Assembly: GCA_020055645.1 (NCBI GenBank)
Contig: CM034547.1
Span: forward strand, 50,284,909-50,348,908
Length of the DNA: 64,000 nucleotides
Direction: 5' to 3'
DNA from: Tomocerus qinae
Lineage: Eukaryota > Arthropoda > Collembola > Entomobryomorpha > Tomoceridae
The notes under the pieces were generated by a model. It did not search any database. It worked only from the letters and a program-made list of their open reading frames with translations, and was not told the origin of the DNA. The translations under genes and the position numbers were made by a program. This document shows positions 35,700 through 48,900 of the stretch, in pieces. Position 1 is the first letter of the stretch. Each line of letters opens with the position of its first letter.

Positions 35700-38600
35700 G
35701 GAAGTTTAAATTAAAATTAGCTAGTAGTTAAGGTGATTTTCAAAAATTTGACTCCGACTTTTGATTCTCTTATTATGAAATAATAAGAATAGAATACAAT
35801 AGGTATTGTCAGTTTCAATTGCGTGTTCAAAAAGTGTACATGTACCTGGCCGTTTAGTGAACATAGGAAGGTATTTGACCATTAAAGAATTTAATTGCTC
35901 TTTTTGGGGCGCTTCTAAATACTCAGGTGGCATAAGGGATGGTGGTAATGGCATGGCTTCATAAACCATGCACACATCATGCTGTTTGATAGTTTCAGCT
36001 TGAGCTAAAATAGAAGCTGGAGTATCTGTTTTATGTAAGTCATTTATAGTTAAGAGTGAGTATATTAAAGAGTCACTGATTTTAGGATTGAGTTCCAATT
36101 TAGTATTAGAATTGGAACTGTCAGTTAAATTGTCATTGTCCTCACACGTATTTACAGAATTGGTGTGAGAATTTTTATCTACCCTCTGTGGAGAGATAAT
36201 AGTATTTACATGTGTGCCAATGGTAGGAACAAAAAGACTGTCGAATGGAATTAATTTCTGTTTCTCTATTCCTACTGTCCACCCACCTAATCCTATATGC
36301 ACGCCAATTAAAGTGGGGCCAAGAAAGTCTCTGCCTAAAAGTAAGTCTTTGGACATGTTAGGTAGTAGAGTAAGATTTTGCTTTCTCTTCCCTGCTGCAT
36401 ACGTAATAGTTAAGTCTACAGCTTCAAAGGTTTGGCATGATCCAGTGATTAGGTTAAGTTGCTTAGAGTTGGTTTTAGTTTTAATGTTACGTTCATGCAA
36501 AAGTTTAATGATTTTGTCTTCCGCGAGAGACAATGAAGAACAAGAGTCAAGGTGAGCAAGAAATTGCACACCTAAAATTTTTACAAACATAGTAGGTTCC
36601 TTTTCAATGATGGAAGCTAGAAAATTGGAATGCTCTATGTTAATGGCTTCCCCCCGAGCTATAACTGTTTTGGAGAGCTCGGGCGAGGCGAGTTTAAAGT
36701 ACTACGATTGCCTGTGTTTGGGTTCGGATTGTTATCAGAACCGCCAGAATTTCTCCGTTCTCTAGTAGTCTCGTTAAAAGTTTGACCATGATTACGCGGA
36801 GACTGGTTCTCAACGTTTCTTTGCGGAGAATTCTGGTTAAAATTTCTAGGAGGTGAAGTTGGATAGTTGTACCTAGGAGGAGTGGTTTGATTAGGTACTC
36901 CATTGTTTGCAAAATTGTTACTTCTGTCGGTGGTTTGTGAAGGAGGAACTTGGAATCGTACCTCTCTTTTTTGGCTTGCATCGCTGTGATGAAAGCTAAA
37001 TGCATCCACAGCAGAACTATGCAATTTTGGGACTGTCCTAGTGTCATCTGTCCACCCTAAAGCGTTAGTCTCAACTTTTCCTATTTCTCTAGGTTTACTA
37101 ATTGGCTTCCATGCAAGTGCCGGCTCTAAGTTACCTGTAACTGGTGGAGGCTTGTATGAGCGAGAGTATTTAAGTAACTCTTGTGCTTCTTGCGCGCATT
37201 GCTTTAGTTGACGCAAATTATTAATAGTCTTTCCCTGAAGTGCCAATCTATACTCAGGGTGCATTTGACGTAATACGCGTCTAACAATATCTGCCTCTGT
37301 ATAGTTATCACCTCTCCTCTCGTAGTAGTCAGCAATGACTCTTATGAATGATGAGAGTGTTTCTGTGCTTCCTTGGGTTCTGTTCTCCAATTCTCTTTGC
37401 AGATCATCCCTATAACCTACAGACTGGAACTCTAAACGAAAGCGCCTTTTGAAATCCTCAAAATTTTCAAAATCTCCCTCATACCGAAACCAATTGAAGG
37501 CTTCTTCAATAAGGGCCAAGGGTACTACATACCTCAATAGGTCAGCCTCCGTATATCCGATAATGGAACGATATTTTTCTAGTTCCACTAGAAAATCAAA
37601 AGGAGTTTTTGAGTCTATAAAACCTTTATAAGACGGAATGGAGATATGCGCTGATTTGAGATGATGAGTTGGTAATCCCTGTCCATGTACATTAGGCTGC
37701 ATATTCCGATTAGCATGAATTTCTTCATTTCTTTGTCTATGCTGATAATCATTTTGTGGTGGTGGTAAGCGATGATCATGGACATGACAAGTGCTGGAAC
37801 TTGCTGATACATTACGTGGAGGCATATTAGACTGATTGTCTTGAGGTGGCTCAGATCTACGTTAATTTGGAACTACTGCAGCTCGTTGTGCATGTACTTG
37901 CGCTTGCATATTCTGCATTAAAATGTTCCTAAGAGCATTTACCTGTGAGTCCTGCATTTCCCTAATTGACGCTTGTAAAGCCTGCTGATTATGCAACATT
38001 GCAACTTGCATAAACTGCTGGTTTCTTTGCATAGCACGAATAAAATTTTCTTGCATTTGGTTTAACATACTTTGCATGATATTACTAGTTACATTTATGT
38101 TTGCACTAGCTGTATTAGATGACAATTGTTCTTGTCTATCTAACAAATGCTGCTCAACTTGAACCCGCCGACTAGGCGTCGGAGGATTTGGATGTGAAAA
38201 TCCTGAAGCTGATGCCTGACCTATAGGTTCACACTCAAACAAAAGATCTTGGGCAGTTCGTTGACCACCAATTGGAGGAGAGACATAAGGTGGTGGTGGA
38301 TCTAATCCAGCTACGTTAGTAGGAATAGGACTATGTAAAACTCTTGCAGCTGCATTTGGTTCGGGATCTATACTTGATTCCTCTGTACTTGCAGCACCTC
38401 GTCTACCACGCCTTGGGTTCACCATTATGAGTAGTAATTACTGGTATTGTTTTATTTAAATGAGTTTGAAACTGAGAGAGATGGAAAGAATTATTACTTT
38501 GCCCCAAATGTGCTCTCTCTGAAAAATATTATTTTACTTTGCCACGAGTTGGGAATGAAAAATGTAATTTTGAGAAATTGAACTGATAAAATATGAAATA

Positions 38601-39957
38601 TGTATTTTTTAGCAAAATAATCAGCTTAAATGGCAGGGTCGCCAACTTTTTGTAAGGAATATTGTAAGCGTTTGTATGTGAAGGATAGAATTAGAATTTT
38701 AGAGTTAGATTAGATGTATGTGGCCCGTACTTACTAATGCTCTCACAAAAATGGGTATTTATGTACGATCGAATATGACATGAATTTGATTCCAGTTCTT
38801 TACACTAGAATTATGCTAAGACACAACGGATTTAGTGATAAAGAATATGTCAAGACAAGTGAGAGATTTGCTCTTTTAGGTATGGCTCATACCTTTAGTT
38901 ATGGAATCTTAAACTCAGCTCAAAATACAACTATAAATGGGTACACACTTGATTTCTCGAATTCAGGTATCAGTAAATTACAATATTAATTTATATCATG
39001 GAAAACCACTTTAGCTTAGTCCTGTCAATGTATGCAACCTATTGGGCTTACAATAGTAAGTAACCAATGTTTATTTGACGCTTAATTTCTAGTTTTGTCT
39101 GTAGTAGACAGAAATCTTATTTTAGGAAGAGTAATTTAGATTATAAATACTAACGAATATTATTGTACCAATTCAGGAGTTTTGAATATGCACGGTATAT
39201 CAGTGCTTAAAATGCAGTCTGCTTGGCCAAAGCTAAGCGAAATAATATCGCAACTAATTGAGATATTGTATAGCTTGGCTTTCGAAGCAAAGCAAAATAA
39301 TATTATTATCTAAATTGATGGAAACCTGTTATTTGGGTGCTCGGATCCGTACGGCAAAGACGTCTGCTTGCTGTGGAGATGTCTCAGGACACAACTTGAG
39401 AGTCTTGACTGTAGCACAGTACTTTTTACAGAAAGTATAACTTGTACTTTTGACAAAAGTATAAACTAGTACTTTTGTGAAAAGTATAAACTAAATAAAA
39501 CTGTAATTCTTTCTTTTCCTGCTTGCAGTTGAAAGCGTAGAATTAGGAGACTAGACTGAAATTCAGTGTAGTCAAAATTAAAAATAATTAAGTAAGAAAA
39601 AGAAACTTGAAAAGTTTACTGGACAAAATGTAGGAGAATAATGAGTAATGAGTACTTTGTGCTACTGTCTTTTATCAACTCTGTTTCGTTGATAAGCTTT
39701 GAGTTCAGCTTAGGTCATCGGTTTGTCCAGGAGAATTGTTATGCATATCTTATTTTATGCAATTACATAATTAATATGCATCCTACCTATGACTTGGTAA
39801 TTAGGAGATGATACCTAAGCTTAATTTGTGATTTATGAAAATAGTGGGCATAATTACCTTTTAAATGATCTATTACTACTATTGTATTTGAGCTGTCTAT
39901 ACCTTATACCTTTATGCTGCAGAGCCATAAGCATGTAAAGATTTTATTCTTTACAGT
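35700..39957 (-). mobile_element. Ty3/mdg4 (gypsy)-type LTR element, broken remnant
   Basis: A fossil. In element order on the minus strand I see a candidate LTR (38651-39957), a primer-binding-site-like stretch just inside it (38631-38646, TGGCGACCCTGCCA as read on the minus strand), a gag region (about 36.7-38.4 kb) and a retropepsin region with the very beginning of the reverse transcriptase part (about 35.7-36.6 kb). The gag region has a capsid-like helical block (IPSYKGFIDSKTPFDFLVEL and FKRRFRLEFQ) followed by a Pro/Asn-rich tail. The protease region has LLLGRDFLG. The element is incomplete: the rest of pol and a second LTR are not seen. It looks old. No age can be given without a second LTR. 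Confidence 0.75.
38651..39957 (-). repeat. Candidate LTR of the Ty3-type remnant
   Basis: The ends are TGTAAGGAAT and ATTCTTTACA, which read TG...CA with about ten bases of imperfect inverted match. A primer-binding-site-like sequence lies a few bases inside on the gag side. At about 1.3 kb it would be a long LTR, and there is no second copy in the window to confirm it. Confidence 0.4.
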
Positions 39958-40221
39958 CCTAATAAGTTTCAGTCAGTGTCCGCCTCTACTAGTTTCTTTA
40001 GTGAATATATTTACGAGTTACTATTCTACATAATAACTATAAAGTGTTAACCGTTTGTTGCTGCTTTTAAATTGAACCTTTAGGTTTCAATAAAATTTAA
40101 ATATTATTTAACTAGTAAACAAAGCTTTTTTTTGTTATACAAAGTGTTTATGAACTACGATGTTACAATAACACAACGTTTTTAAGTAACACAATTTCCA
40201 AATGTCATCCTTAGTTTGATC

Positions 40222-42811
40222 CGTTTTTAGATTTAGATTAGATTTATTCACTGTTATCAAATGATAATTGCCGACATAGACAGTATTAGGATTTATACAA
40301 CAACAATAATAATAATAAAATTAATAAACATTAGCAATTATTGGAAAACAATAGAATGTCTTATAAGAAAGATGAATAGAAACTATCACTTTAAATTAAT
40401 TTTGTGATAATTTAAATGATTGTGAATGATTTTACAAGAACCTCGAAGAACGGAAACAACTATATTTTTTGTAAGATCTTTAGGAAATGAAAATCGTTTC
40501 CTGAAATCCTCGAAGAAAGATGTAATTTTTCCACGGGCCCCAATCATTATACCAATTGTTTCTATTTCTTTTAAACTGTATTTCCTTTTGAGATAAGGAA
40601 TGCATGGATCATAGATTAACTTTTTATTTAAGTGAGTATCTTTCGGTTGATGTTCATGGTTTTCAAATTGTATTGTAGGATCGACAATATATCCTTTGTC
40701 ACCGTGAAAGGCAATCATATCAATTCTTCTATTAGAACCGTCCTCAGCATTACAATGAACTTCTTCGAAAACTGAAAAACCTTTTTTCTAAATGAATTAG
40801 CTATCATTGTTCTAACTTCATGATGTCTTGAGTTGCGTAATAGAGAACCGTGATCGCAAAATCCCAATATATGACCCAAAGTTTCAATCTCGTTACAGGA
40901 ATCAATCCTACAACGGTTATACTGAGACCTGCCTGGCACGACTCTAGCTGCAACGACGTTAGCTGTCATTTTTATAGATGTTGTCCTTTCAGAATATGAT
41001 AGCTGTTCTTTGTTGAACATCCAAATGTTTGCATAAGTACATTGATTAAATAATGCAACTCCTTTTCCTTTTTGAGGTAGCAGCTTCCAAGATTCGAAGT
41101 CTCGCAATTTTAGCTCTGATCTCATGTCTTGAGTAACTTTCTTTTTATATTCTGATTCTCTAATCTTGAATTTCTGGTAGATGTTTTGGATATCCTGACT
41201 TGTAAATCCTAATCTGCTGATACAAAGATCTTTTTCTTTTTTGTAATTTCTGCAGGCAGATACAAAAAGATTCTTAATGCTTTCCAGAATACAAGTGATG
41301 TTAAAGGATTGAAGATAGGCTTCCCAGTATGCACACGTAATGCCTAGTCCTTTAAACTTTCTCGGAGAGTACAGCATATGATTATTAGCATCATGAGGAA
41401 TAGAAAGGATCTCATTCACTGTGCTCCTTATAGAATTGTCTATTTTCTTCGTGAAAGACTGGTTTAGCTTGTAAATAGGGGTAGTCTGGAGAAAATAAGT
41501 CAGAATCGGCCAGATATATTGATTTAAAATATTAATCTTTTGGTCTGATTGCAACATAGGAGTACTAGTTAAGATATTGAGCTTGTCGTTCAATTTCTTC
41601 AAAATAGAATTTTCATTAATAACTATTTCATCTTCAAATGTTACACCTAGGTATTTTATTTGTTCGTTGTGTTTTAATGCTTTAATTTTCAATCCATTGC
41701 TTAATAGTAAATCCTGTTCAGATAAGAATCCATTTTCCAAAATTATTGCGGTGGATTTACTATGGTTTATCTTATATCCAGTTTCCAACAATAAACTTTC
41801 GATCATAGAGAACAAAGTAGAAGCCGATTCTCTTGAATTACCAAATGGAGCTAGATCATCCACAAAACCCAATAAAGAAACTTTTGGTAGGTTTTTTTGA
41901 ATTTGAAATCCAAATTTATCCGCAACTTCCGGGTTCGTAATTTCGTTAAATACGTAATTAATAGACACATTAAATACGAGTGGCGAAAGTGAAGAGCCTT
42001 GGAAAATCCCTCGATTCAAAAAAATGGGTTCAGAAATTTTTGAATTGGAATAAATCCTTGTAAAGTTGTTAGTTTGAAGAGTAAGAGTAAGATTTCTTAA
42101 TACATCAGGAATTGGTAGCTCCAAAAGGGATCTTTCTATATGCAAGTGTCCTGTCGTATCATACGCTTGATGTCCATCCAGAATTAAAGGAACAAAAGTT
42201 AATTTATCCTTTTTAGCCTTTTGAAGACAGCCATTTAGAATGGAAGAATTGATGTGACAACCTGGCTCATGAATGAAACCCTTTTGAAAACTGTTAAATG
42301 TGACAAAGTTTCGTAGTTTCTTCTCAATGACTTTTTCTATAACTCTTCTAATTACGGAGGAAATTGAAATAGGTCTCCAATTACAAACATCATTAATATC
42401 ACCTTTCTTTTTAAAGACCAGGATAGTCCTTGCTTCTTTTTGACAATCAGGAATTACATTATGACGTAACATAATATTAATTAAGGTAGTAATAACTGAT
42501 TCGCACTTAGTAGATTTAATAGTCTTCGGTAATATTCCGTCAGGCCCAGTCGAAGAATCATATTTGATACTTCTGATAGCAGATTGTACCTCATTTTCAA
42601 AAACCATTGAGTTGAAAGACTTATTAATGTTATGTTGATCTACATAATCAATAGTAGAGTAATGATTGCGCACAAGATTGTTTGGAGTGCTCCAACGATT
42701 GACAAAACTAGAATGTAAGTTTTCAATAGCAATAGGACATTTAACACTATCTCCTTTGAATATTGAGTCCACACATCTCTTCCTTTGGTTGAAATAGTTA
42801 TATTGCATCAA
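40222..42811 (-). mobile_element. R2-like non-LTR retrotransposon with restriction-like endonuclease, 5' truncated
   Basis: The reading direction is minus. The main frame (42811-40715, 698 codons) holds a reverse transcriptase: TGPDGILPKTIKS, NWRPISISSVIRRVIEK, motif A LDGHQAYDTTGH, GIFQGSSLSPLVFN and motif C GFVDDLAPFG. A CCHC knuckle follows (CRIDSCNEIETLGHILGFC). The endonuclease continues in the next frame as RRIDMIAFHGDKGYIVDPTI then IGIMIGARGKITSFFEDFRK. The change of frame falls in an A run near 40785 and looks like a one-base indel. The two frames overlap by ATGA. Motif A and C residues differ from the usual LDLAKAFDT/ADDLAL, so the copy is probably inactive. The 3' UTR ends in an AATCTAAATCT-type tail near 40222-40262. 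The N-terminal DNA-binding fingers are missing. Confidence 0.8.
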
Positions 42812-43434
42812 TTCATAATTATACTTATTATACTATATATTATATTATACTATCTGGCTTTGCAACATCTACTAATCGAAAAAAAATTCCACCAATCAGA
42901 ATCGTTTTTGAGTGTAATCGGAATTTGAAAAAGTATACGAAAGCTCTGAAGCAACAGTAGGTTCTTTTTCAAAGTAAAAGCTCAAGTAAGGTTAATAAAA
43001 AGGCAATTTTTTTGAATATGTACAGAGTGCAGATTGTTAATAACCATTACCCAATTTTATATGTTTTTCACATTCCTGCCCCGAAACTGGAAACAGCCTA
43101 GCGATCATATCCAAAATGACTTTCGTACAGGGCAGTAGGGCGTGACATAGCTTTCACAGGTTAAAATCAATTTTAACACACACCGGACGGGCGACAAATC
43201 TAGGTTGAAGCCTCTCCTATCAAGACAGATAGTCGGGTATTAGTGCGATTATATTATAGAATAATAAATCAAAACACGGCATTTCATTTCAAAATTTTAT
43301 GATTTTCATAAACATTTACAGGAGGAATATTTATTGCAACATTTGATTTCTGCATTACAGTAGTTTGATCAGTATATCTATACTATATTATAATTTCCGG
43401 GAGTTTGTATTTATGTCTGTTAGTGTGTCCACCC
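42812..43434. other. Non-coding stretch beyond the 5' end of the R2-like element
   Basis: I see no supported gene or repeat here. It ends where the 31-bp minisatellite begins. Confidence 0.5.
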
Positions 43435-44100
43435 CCAGTTTCCCTATGTTGACACTAGAAGCAGTAGAATCCTATGTTGACACTTCTAGAAGCAGTAGAA
43501 CCATATGTTTACACTTCTAGAAGCAGTAAATAAACCCTATGTTGACACTTCTAGAAGCAGTAAAACCTTATGTTGACACTTTAAGAAGCAGTAAAACTCT
43601 ATTGTCAACATTTTTAATAGCAATTAATACCCATGTTGAAACTTCTAATAGCAATAAATACCTATGTTGACACTTCTAGAAGCAGTAAAACCCTATGTTG
43701 ACACTTCTAAAAGCAGTAAAACCCTATGTTGACACTTCTAGAAGCAGTAAAACCCTATGTTGACACGTCTAGAAGCAGTAAAACCCTATGTTGACACGTC
43801 TAGAAGCAGTAAAACCCTATGTTGACACTTCTAGAAACAGTAAATCCCTATGTCGACACTTCTAGAAGCAGTAAATCCCTATGTCGACACTTCTAGAAGC
43901 AGTAAAACCCTATGTTGACACTTCTAGAAGCAATAAATACCTATGTCGACACTTTTAGAAGCTTGAAAAGCCTATGTTTAAACTTTTATATGCAGTAAAA
44001 CCATATGCTGGCACTTCCAGACGCAGTAAATCTATATGTTGACACTTCCGGAAGTAGTAAATCCATGTTGACACTTCTAGAAGCAGTAGAAACCCTATGT
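43435..44100. repeat. 31-bp minisatellite, about 20 copies
   Basis: The unit is about 31 bases, CCCTATGTTGACACTTCTAG followed by AAGCAGTAAAA, with small length changes between units. Most units keep the palindrome TTCTAGAA. Units diverge toward both edges. Confidence 0.9.
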
Positions 44101-45555
44101 TATGTATATTGGGAAGGGGCGGTGAGGTTGAGATTACATGTTGATGAAACTATTATGTTATTTTGGTAGTGGCGGGTACGTGTAGACTATATGTTGTTGA
44201 AAAATTATATTATTTTGGAAGGGGCGGGGACATAGAGACTATATACATGTTGTACCATGCATGTCGATGATACAATTATATTATTTTGGAAGGGGCGGGG
44301 ACATAGAGGCTATACATGTTTTTGAAAAAATATATTATTGGGGTAGTGGCGGGGAGGTGCAGGTGGAGACCATGCATGTCGATGAAACAATTGTTATTTG
44401 GGTAGTGGTGGGGAGAAAAAAATTTTAATTGGTCTACGAGGTAGTGGAGGTAGAGGTCGATGAAAAATTGTCATTTAAGAAGGGGTGGGACGATGGATAC
44501 TACATGTTGATGAAAAATTGTTATATGAGAAGAGGCGTGGAGGTGGAGGCTACATGTCGGTGAAAACGTTATTTTGGAGGGGCGGGGAAGTGGATGCTAC
44601 AAGTCGCTGAAACAATTGTTATTTGGGAAGGGGCGGGTAAGTTGGACGGTACATGTCGGTGAAAATTTTCTATTTGGGAGGGGGCGGGGTGGTAGAGACT
44701 TCATATCTGACTTCATGTCAATCATAGAATACCGATGGTGGCTGTGAAGCTGGCGCTTCACTATAGAAGACCAGCTTCCATAAGAGAAATGGTCCATACA
44801 AGGAACAAGAGGAAGACCAGCTTAGGCTTCTATACGTCTCCCAAGTATATCTATAATCAGAGCTCCCAGAGCTCCTTGCTGTGTGCTACAAGTTCGCAGG
44901 CGTTTTGCTATTGGTCTGTCGCAGCCACTCTCTCATTGGCTCTCGTATGTACCTACGTGTATTCTAAGTGTGGACCATTTCTCTTATGGAAGCTGGTCTT
45001 CTATAGTGAAGCGCCAGCTTCACAGCCACCATCGGTATTCTATGGGTCCACACATAGAATACACGTAGGTACATACGAGAGCATAATGAGAGAGTGGCTG
45101 CGTCCGACCAATAGCAAAATGGCTTCGTACCTTGTAGAAACAGCAAGGAGCTCTTGATGAGAGATATACTTGGGAGACGTATAGAAGCCTAAGCTGGTCT
45201 TCCTCTTATTCCTTGATGTCAATGAAACAATTATGTGTTTTGGTAAGGGGCGGGTAGGTGGAGGGTACATGTCGGTGAAAATTTTCTATTTGGGAGGGGA
45301 CGGAGTGGTATAGAGACTTCATGTCTGACTTCATGTCAATGAAACAATTATGTCTTTTGGTAAGGGGCGGGTAGGTGGAGAGTACATGTCGGTGAAAATT
45401 TTCTATTTGGGAGGGGACGGGGTGGTAGAGACTTCATGTCTGACTTCATGTCAATGAAACAATTATGTGTTTTGGTAAGGGGCGGGAAGGTTGAGGCTAC
45501 ATGTCGATGAAAAATTTGTTATTTGGGAAGGGGTGGGGAGGTGGAGACTACTGAA
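44101..45555. repeat. G-rich satellite field, interrupted by a hAT-type foldback element
   Basis: Loosely periodic units of about 55-115 bases. Each has a G-rich part (GGAAGGGGCGGGGAGGTGGA) followed by CTACATGTCGATGAAAAATT and TTATTTGGG. The + strand carries most G runs. The later units (45215-45540) are longer and more alike, with ACTTCATGTCTGACTTCATG repeated. No gene. Confidence 0.8.
44723..45215. mobile_element. hAT-type foldback element with interlaced inverted repeats
   Basis: It is flanked by ATGTCAAT on both sides (44715-44722 and 45216-45223), a perfect 8-base duplication. The ends are CATAGAATACC and TTATTCCTTG. Inside are two inverted-repeat pairs in the order A (about 44726-44798), B (about 44799-44980), A' (about 44981-45050), B' (about 45050-45213). 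A contains GGTGGCTGTGAAGCTGGCGC; B contains GGCTTCTATACGTCTCCCAA and GCCACTCTCTCATT. Frames on both strands are by-products of the inverted copies. Confidence 0.8.
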
Positions 45556-45611
45556 TGGATATGGATTGGCCGAGGTTGTATAGGAAACTTTGGTATTATG
45601 AATATTCATAT

Positions 45612-45939
45612 TGGATTTCACGATGCTAGTTAGGGTGTAAGGCTAACTCGTATGTAGCTTCAAACTACCAGATTTTTGCACGAAAAAAGAACCACTAGTT
45701 TTAACACTTAAAACTAGTTTATTCAACATAAATTTTCATACAATTTTACTATTACAACCACTTTTCTACTGCTTTCCGAGACAGAGAGAAAAGTTGCGTG
45801 TCCATCCGATCAGTACGAGATGACAACTGATGATTTTAGACATTTCGACTAGACTACTATGAATAAATCAAACAACAATTTATAAGATATTAACAACTAT
45901 GGTAACGATAATTATTATGCATGAATTTCCTCCGATCCA
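45612..45939 (-). repeat. BEL/Pao 3' LTR
   Basis: A 328-base direct repeat of 51509-51836, with no difference found by eye. The end of the pol reading frame lies inside it. Confidence 0.92.
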
Positions 45940-48900
45940 TCCTCCTCCTCGTGAAGAACTAGTGGTTCTTTCACCATCGTCTTCAAAATATCCAGTACGC
46001 AGAGTTTAGAGGCTGGTCTTCGGAATGTTCCTGTTGGAGTTTTTACATCTGCCACTCGGACTTGTCCATCTTTCCCGGGATACACTTTCACAACCATTCC
46101 GCGAGGCCAATGACTCCGTTCTAGATTACCATCTGCGATAATGACTAAATCTCCTACTTTCACTGGATCTTTCTTCAGATGCCATTTTGTCCGCTTGGTG
46201 AGAGTAGGTAGATACTCGCGAATCCAACGTTGCCAGAATTTATCCGCTAGGATTTGAGCTTGTCTCCATTGTTTTCTTGAACAAAGATCCGTATCATCGA
46301 ACTTTCCTGGAAGTAGCATTCCACTAGATGATCCTAGGAGAAAATGATTTGGCGTCAGAGCTTCTGGGTCATCAGGGTCCATTGACACGTGAGTCAACGG
46401 GCGGGAGTTAACTATGTGTTCTGTTTCCAACAAGAGAGTATGAAGAGTTTCTTCACGTGGAAATCTTTCTTTAAGACATTCTCGGAGGGAGACTTTCACA
46501 GATTTTACTAAACTTTCAAAGGCTCCTCCGAAATTCGGTGCAGCAGGTGGATTGAAGATCCATTCAATACCTTTGCTTGCTAAATTAGAGATTATTTCCG
46601 TTTGATTCAAATCCAGGAGAGACTTCTTTAGTTCGTTATTGGCTCCGTGGAAATTTGTTCCGTTGTCGGAGAATATTTTCTCCGGATGTCCTCTTCTAGA
46701 TATAAATCTTCTGATCGCCATGATGGCAGAATCAGTAGAAAGACTTGCTGCTATCTCCAAGTGGATAGCTCGAGTAGACATACATGTAAACAATACAATC
46801 CATCTCTTTTCGTGTCTCCTCCCAATTGTGACAGTCAACGGTCCCATATAGTCAACACCGGTGATCACAAAGGGTCTTGCTTGTCTGGTCACACGAATAT
46901 CAGGCAGGGGTCCCATTTCAGGAGTTTCAGGCTTAGCTCTTCTGATTTTGCATATGACACAGTCATGGAATGACTTTTTTACTGCTGCTCTAAGTCCTGA
47001 TATCCAGAATCTTTGTCGTAACTCGTTACAAATTAGTTCCTGTCCATGGTGCCGTGCCAATGTGTGAAAATGACTTATTATTAACTTTGTAATTCCATGC
47101 TTTCCGTTCAAAATGACTGGAAACTTCACATCAGAATCCACTGCTGGAGATTTGCATAATCTTCCGTTTACACGCAGCAGTCCATCCTTGTCGAGGAAGG
47201 GTGACAGTTTTAGTAGACTACTTGATTTTTGTAGCTTCTTTCCTAACTTGAGAAGTTCAATTTCTGAGCCGTAGCTTTCCAATTGACTTTGCTTCCAGAG
47301 TAATTTTTCACTAATTGTATATTCAAAGGGAGCTAGTTCTGAATTTGACATTTTACCAGTGTCCTTTATTTTCGCGATACAGTTGTTCACAAAACGTAGC
47401 ATCCATGCAGTAGACCGTACTAATTTCATCCATGATCTGACATTAGCGTAATTTGGTACAATGTGAGTAAATTCGCCGATAGCATTTACAAATTCGGCTT
47501 TCAGTTCGATATCTTCAGAAACTTCATTTTCCATTGTATTTTTCGGCCATTCGATTTCTGGCAGCTTTAGAAATTCGGGTCCATTCAGCCATCGACTTTT
47601 CTCCGAAAAATCCGAAAGTTTGGAGTTTCTTGTGGCCTCATCCGAAACATTCTCAGCTGTGGGAATCCAGCTCCACTGAGAAACATCTGTCGTTTCCAGT
47701 ATCTCTCCAATCCTCACAGCTACAAATGGCTTATATTGTCTCGCATCACTTTTAATCCAACTCAGAACAGTTTTAGAATCAGACCAAAAATAATATGCGT
47801 TGATTTCTATTTCATGTCCGTTTTTCAGAGTTTCAGCTAATCTCGTGGCCATCAATGCAGCTTGAAGTTCCAGTCGTGGAATAGACATGGGTTTCAAGGG
47901 TGCTACCCGAGTTTTCGACATCACAAATGTTACAAAGATATTTTCAGGTGTCTTGACTCTTAAGTAGGCGACTGCTGCAAAGGCTTTCTCGCTAGAGTCA
48001 CAGAATGTGTGTAACTGAATTTCCTGTGCATTTTCCATGTTTGAACAATAACATCTAGGAATTTTCATTTCTTTGACATTTTGCAATTCAGATATCCACA
48101 CAATCCATTTGTCATAAATTATATCTGAGACCTCGTCATCCCATCCGAGTCCTGTTCTCCAGATATCTTGCATCAATATTTTTGCTTTTACAGTATAGTG
48201 AGCCAGAAAGCCAAGAGGGTCATACATTGACATGACAAGCCTAAGAACTTCTCGTTTTGTCGGCCTCTTCCTTCCTGTCACTATCTCACTGCTTACTTTA
48301 CTGAATTTGCATTGAAAGAAAAAGTAATCTGAATTAGGATTCCATTGTAATCCCAATACTCTTTCCGTAGGCATATCAGATTCCAAATTCAAATCCTTAT
48401 CTTCGATACAGCGAAGATCTTTGGGAATTTTCTGTAAAACTGCTTTGGAGCTGCATGTCCAGTTACGAATTTCGAATCCTCCCATTTTATGAACCAGTAT
48501 GACTTCTTGCATTATTTTTATTGCACTTTCTTCATCATGTGCAGAGTCCAAGTAGTCATCCACGTAATGCCGCGTTGTGATTGCTTTTACTGCATCTGGA
48601 AATTGTTCTTGAAATTCTAGAGCATTTCTATTTTTGATTTCTTGTGCCAGGCACGGTGAACAGGTGGCTCCAAAGGTCATCACGGGAACGACATATGTGT
48701 CTGGGGTTCGGCTCCTGTCCCTCCCCCGCCAAAGAAATCTTTGGGCTGCCAGATCCTCCTCTCTGATGTTCACCTGGTGAAACATCTCCTTAATATCGGC
48801 AGTAAACCCTATTTTCTTCTGCCGAAACTTAAACAAAACTGCAATTAGAGAGCACAAATTGTCAGGACCTTGTAACAAATGATCATTGAGGCTTGATCCA

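Noticed and set aside
36659-37825. A domesticated capsid (Arc-like) gene
   Set aside because: The gag-like frame is followed by a retropepsin region and preceded by a primer-binding-site-like stretch and candidate LTR, so a Ty3-type remnant explains it better.
43435-44100. CRISPR-like array of regular repeats
   Set aside because: The repeat and the supposed spacer are both conserved, the unit is about 31 bases in total, and the setting is eukaryotic. It is a minisatellite.
44735-45270. Open frames up to 140 codons on both strands
   Set aside because: They are by-products of the interlaced inverted repeats; no motif, splice structure or codon signal.
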